From contig NZ_JAEFCB010000008.1 in NCBI RefSeq assembly GCF_016405905.1, positions 219,378 to 283,377 of the forward strand: a stretch of 64,000 nucleotides of DNA, given 5' to 3'. Both the position numbers and the translations under genes were made by a program. Below are positions 61,824 to 64,000 of the stretch, in pieces. The stretch comes from Variovorax sp. IB41. Its GTDB lineage: Bacteria > Pseudomonadota > Gammaproteobacteria > Burkholderiales > Burkholderiaceae_C. The stretch's first letter is position 1. Each line of letters begins with the position of its first letter. The notes beneath the pieces are model-generated. The model saw only the letters and a program-made list of their open reading frames with translations. It had not been told where the DNA came from and made no database searches.

Positions 61824-62249
61824 CTACGTGGCCGCGGGCAGGTTCGGCCGGGCCTTGCGGAACACGTTCTTCAGGTGGATCTTTCCGTCCCTGAAGGTGA
61901 AGACGTCGATGCCGTCGGTCTCGATGCGGCTGCCGTCGGCGGCCGTGCCGGTGAAGGTCCACTGCGAGGTGCCGAAGTCGCCGTGCACGAAGTGCTGGCC
62001 GTTCACCCACTGCGCATCGGGCACCGTCTGCCAGGCGCCCGCGAAGGCCTTGCGCACGGCCTCGGTGCCCACATGGCGCGCGCCGCAGGCGTCGGGGCCG
62101 GCAGCGGTCTGGAAGATGCAGTCCGGCGTCATGAAGCCCATCAGCGCGTCGATGTCGTGGCGGTTCCAGGCGTCGCTGAAGGCGGCGAGGGTGTCGGTGG
62201 TCACCGAAGAAGAGGCGGAAGAAGCGGAGGAATAAGGCTGGGCGGTCAC
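61824..62249 (-). CDS. SnoaL-like nuclear transport factor 2 family protein
   Basis: A 141-residue NTF2-fold protein (AAFSDAWNRHDIDALMGFMTPDCIFQ, then IDVFTFRDGKIHLKNVFRKAR). The start is a GTG at 62249; the first 15 residues are serine-rich and probably disordered. It lies 62 bases upstream of the FAD oxidoreductase gene on the same strand, so the two are likely one operon, divergent from the MocR regulator. Confidence 0.85.
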   Translation of the reverse strand: MTAQPYSSASSASSSVTTDTLAAFSDAWNRHDIDALMGFMTPDCIFQTAAGPDACGARHVGTEAVRKAFAGAWQTVPDAQWVNGQHFVHGDFGTSQWTFTGTAADGSRIETDGIDVFTFRDGKIHLKNVFRKARPNLPAAT

Positions 62250-62393
62250 GCGGGAGCTCCGGGGCGGAAATGAATGTCACAAGCCTAGGCAGCGGGGTGC
62301 CGGCGCGATAGGTCCAGATGGGGGGATTCGACCGAGCCAGAACGCTGCTGGAGCACCACACGCGGCGATGCCTGCCCTAAACTGCGGCGCACC

Positions 62394-63932
62394 ATGCCCC
62401 CGAACTCGCGATCCACCCAGTGGGCGCAGCTTTTCGCGCTGCCCGACCAACCGGCGCTGCCGCTGCAGGCCCGTTTGCGAACCGCCGTGGTGCAGGCGAT
62501 CCTCGAAGAGCACCTGGCGCCCGGCGCGCCGCTGCCCTCGTCGCGCGAGCTCGCGGCGCTGCTGGGCTTGAGCCGCAACACCGTCACCTCGGCCTACCTG
62601 CAGCTGATCGACGAAGGTTTCCTGGAAGCGCGCCCGCGCAGCGGCGTGTTCGTGGCGCACGACGCGCGCCCGCTCTCGGCCGTGCATGCCGAGCCGCTGG
62701 TCGGCCGAAGCGGCCAGGCGAGCCAGCCGCCCGAGTGGTCGCACCGCGTGCTGCGCTCGCTGGTCGACAAGCCCACGCTCTCCAAGCCCGACCGCTGGCG
62801 CGATTACCCGTACCCGTTCGTCTACGGCAACTACGACCCGCAGCTTTTTCCGACCGAAGACTTTCGCGAGTGCTGCGCCCGCAGCCTCGCGCGCTCGCAG
62901 CTGCCGCACTGGACGCCCGACTTCGAGACCGACGACGTGCCCGACCTCATCGAGCAGATCCGCACGCGCTTGCTGCCCAAGCGCGGCGTGTTCGCGCTGA
63001 AGGAAGAGATCCTCGTCACCATGGGCGCGCAGCACGCGTATTACCTGCTGGCCGAGGCGCTCTTCGACGAACAGACGCGCGTGGGCCTCGAAGAGCCCGG
63101 CCACCCGCATGCGCGCAACAGTTTTTCGCTCCGGCAGCCCAAGTGGGTGGAGGTGGATGTCGATGAAGACGGCCTCGTGGTCGATGCGCTCCCCGCGGCC
63201 GATTACCTCTTCGTCACGCCCTCGCACCAGAGCCCGACCACCGCGACGCTGAGCCTGGAGCGGCGGCAGTGGCTGCTGCGCAAGGCCGAGCTGCAGGACT
63301 TCGTGATCATCGAGGACGACTACGAGGCGGAGAACCTGTACGAAGGCGCGCCGATGCCCGCCTTGAAGAGCCTCGACAAGACGGGGCGGGTGATCTACGT
63401 GGGCTCGGTGTCCAAGAGCCTGTCGCCTGCGCTGCGGCTGGGGTTCATCGTGGCGCCGCGAGCGTTGATCAAGGAACTGCGGTTGATCCGGCATGCGATG
63501 GTGCGGCATCCGAGTGCTTTCTTGCAGCACGCCTATGCGCTGTTTCTTTCGCTCGGGCATCACGAGTCGCATGCGCGGCGGGTGAACCACGCGATGCAGG
63601 AGCGGCTGGCCATTGCTGCGCAGGCGCTGCGGGATCACTTGCCGGATTTCGAGTTCCGGCTGCCTTCTGGGGGCGCGTCCATCTGGGTGCAGGCGCCTAC
63701 TTGGGTGGATGCGACGGAGCTGTCTCTCATGGCGCGCAACCATGGCGTGCTGATCGAGGCTGGCGACGTGTTCTTTGCACGGCCGCCTTATCCGTGTCCC
63801 TTCTTTCGGCTGCGCTTGTCCTCGATTGCTGCGTCGCAGATTCCGGCTGGGATTCGGGCGCTTGGGCTTGCTGTTGAAGAGCTGGCGTTGGCGCGTGGCG
63901 AGAAGCGGGCTGCGGGGCTTCGAACGCATTGA
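62394..63932 (+). CDS. MocR-family regulator (GntR HTH plus aminotransferase domain)
   Basis: A 512-residue protein: GntR winged helix (LPSSRELAALLGLSRNTVTSAYLQLIDEGF, about residues 45-75) joined to a fold-type I aminotransferase domain with the PLP lysine in VSKSLSPALRLGF. The divergent neighbours encode a SnoaL-like protein and a PuuB-like amine oxidoreductase, which fits a regulator that senses an amine or amino acid through PLP. The 144-base gap between them holds no obvious long palindrome. Confidence 0.88.
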   Translation: MPPNSRSTQWAQLFALPDQPALPLQARLRTAVVQAILEEHLAPGAPLPSSRELAALLGLSRNTVTSAYLQLIDEGFLEARPRSGVFVAHDARPLSAVHAEPLVGRSGQASQPPEWSHRVLRSLVDKPTLSKPDRWRDYPYPFVYGNYDPQLFPTEDFRECCARSLARSQLPHWTPDFETDDVPDLIEQIRTRLLPKRGVFALKEEILVTMGAQHAYYLLAEALFDEQTRVGLEEPGHPHARNSFSLRQPKWVEVDVDEDGLVVDALPAADYLFVTPSHQSPTTATLSLERRQWLLRKAELQDFVIIEDDYEAENLYEGAPMPALKSLDKTGRVIYVGSVSKSLSPALRLGFIVAPRALIKELRLIRHAMVRHPSAFLQHAYALFLSLGHHESHARRVNHAMQERLAIAAQALRDHLPDFEFRLPSGGASIWVQAPTWVDATELSLMARNHGVLIEAGDVFFARPPYPCPFFRLRLSSIAASQIPAGIRALGLAVEELALARGEKRAAGLRTH

Positions 63933-63949
63933 ATTGATTTCTTTCCCGA

Positions 63950-64000
63950 GGCCGGGTCTCGCCCCGGCGGGCGACTCACTTTCTTTTGCTTCGCCAAAAG
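63950..64000. repeat. Dispersed-repeat-like sequence at window end (partial)
   Basis: After the MocR stop comes ccgggtctcgccccggcgggcgac followed by an imperfect palindrome around cttttgcttcgccaaaag. This block resembles a repeat that recurs beyond genes in Burkholderiales and is often mispredicted as a short protein. It is cut off by the window edge, so its full form cannot be seen. Confidence 0.4.

Noticed and set aside
63788..63997. Short leftward ORF at the window end
   Set aside because: It reads through the repeat-like sequence and the antisense of the MocR gene, and has no ribosome site.

Overview
The window is about 64 kb of very GC-rich, densely coded chromosomal DNA. Gene content and protein style point to a Comamonadaceae betaproteobacterium, most likely Variovorax or a close relative: many LysR/AraC/MocR regulators, Tat-exported sulfonate-binding proteins, IorAB-type molybdo-hydroxylase, a cysteine-dioxygenase-like thiol dioxygenase, and an ubiquitous-looking REP-type hairpin. 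The genus call is inference from gene content, not from a marker gene. No rRNA, tRNA, CRISPR array, integrase or transposase was seen, and no gene-free stretch exceeds 300 bases (the longest gaps, about 200 bases, lie at 28745-28942 and 43027-43235).

Layout. 1-10.3 kb: end of a LysR regulator, an MFS exporter, an IorAB-like molybdenum hydroxylase divergent from a GlxA-type regulator, an SDR, an orphan BMP-type (nucleoside-binding) lipoprotein-like receptor, a LysR/SDR divergent pair and an SMP-30-like protein. 10.3-14.9 kb: housekeeping genes guaD, dcd, a YpfJ-like zinc peptidase and rhlE.

14.9-28.7 kb: a large organosulfur island. Leftward: acyl-CoA-dehydrogenase-like monooxygenase, sulfonate receptor, thiol dioxygenase and a four-domain rhodanese, all start/stop-overlapping. 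Rightward: receptor, SsuD-like flavin monooxygenase, class II aldolase, receptor, SsuC permease, SsuB ATPase, membrane cytochrome c and a fourth receptor, closed by an AraC regulator. The logic is uptake of sulfonates by several receptors sharing one permease/ATPase, oxidative C-S cleavage, and handling of the sulfite or sulfane sulfur released.

28.7-35.4 kb: regulators (LuxR-type, MocR, LysR), a GNAT, an exported M20 peptidase and apaH. 35.4-40.5 kb: the most unusual region, a tight rightward operon of a CNNM/CorC membrane protein, a zinc-ribbon kinase-like protein with a degenerate DFG motif, a vWA protein, a strongly diverged adenylosuccinate-synthetase homologue and a four-helix membrane protein. 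I regard this as the best candidate for an undescribed system.

40.5-50.1 kb: small accessory genes, several resembling orphan immunity-type proteins (DUF4259, SUKH-like, DMP19-like), a DUF3883-like protein, a phosphatase-fold protein without its catalytic cysteine, a lower-GC gene pair at 45.6-46.4 kb, a GIY-YIG nuclease and a ClsC-like phospholipase-D-family lipoprotein. 50.1-64 kb: hydrolases, a MerR regulator with a SoxR-box-like operator beside a methyltransferase, a DUF899/propeller/regulator group, a MarR regulator with a perfect 14-bp inverted repeat, several SnoaL/NTF2-fold proteins, a PuuB-like FAD oxidoreductase and a MocR regulator. The window ends in a dispersed-repeat-like sequence.
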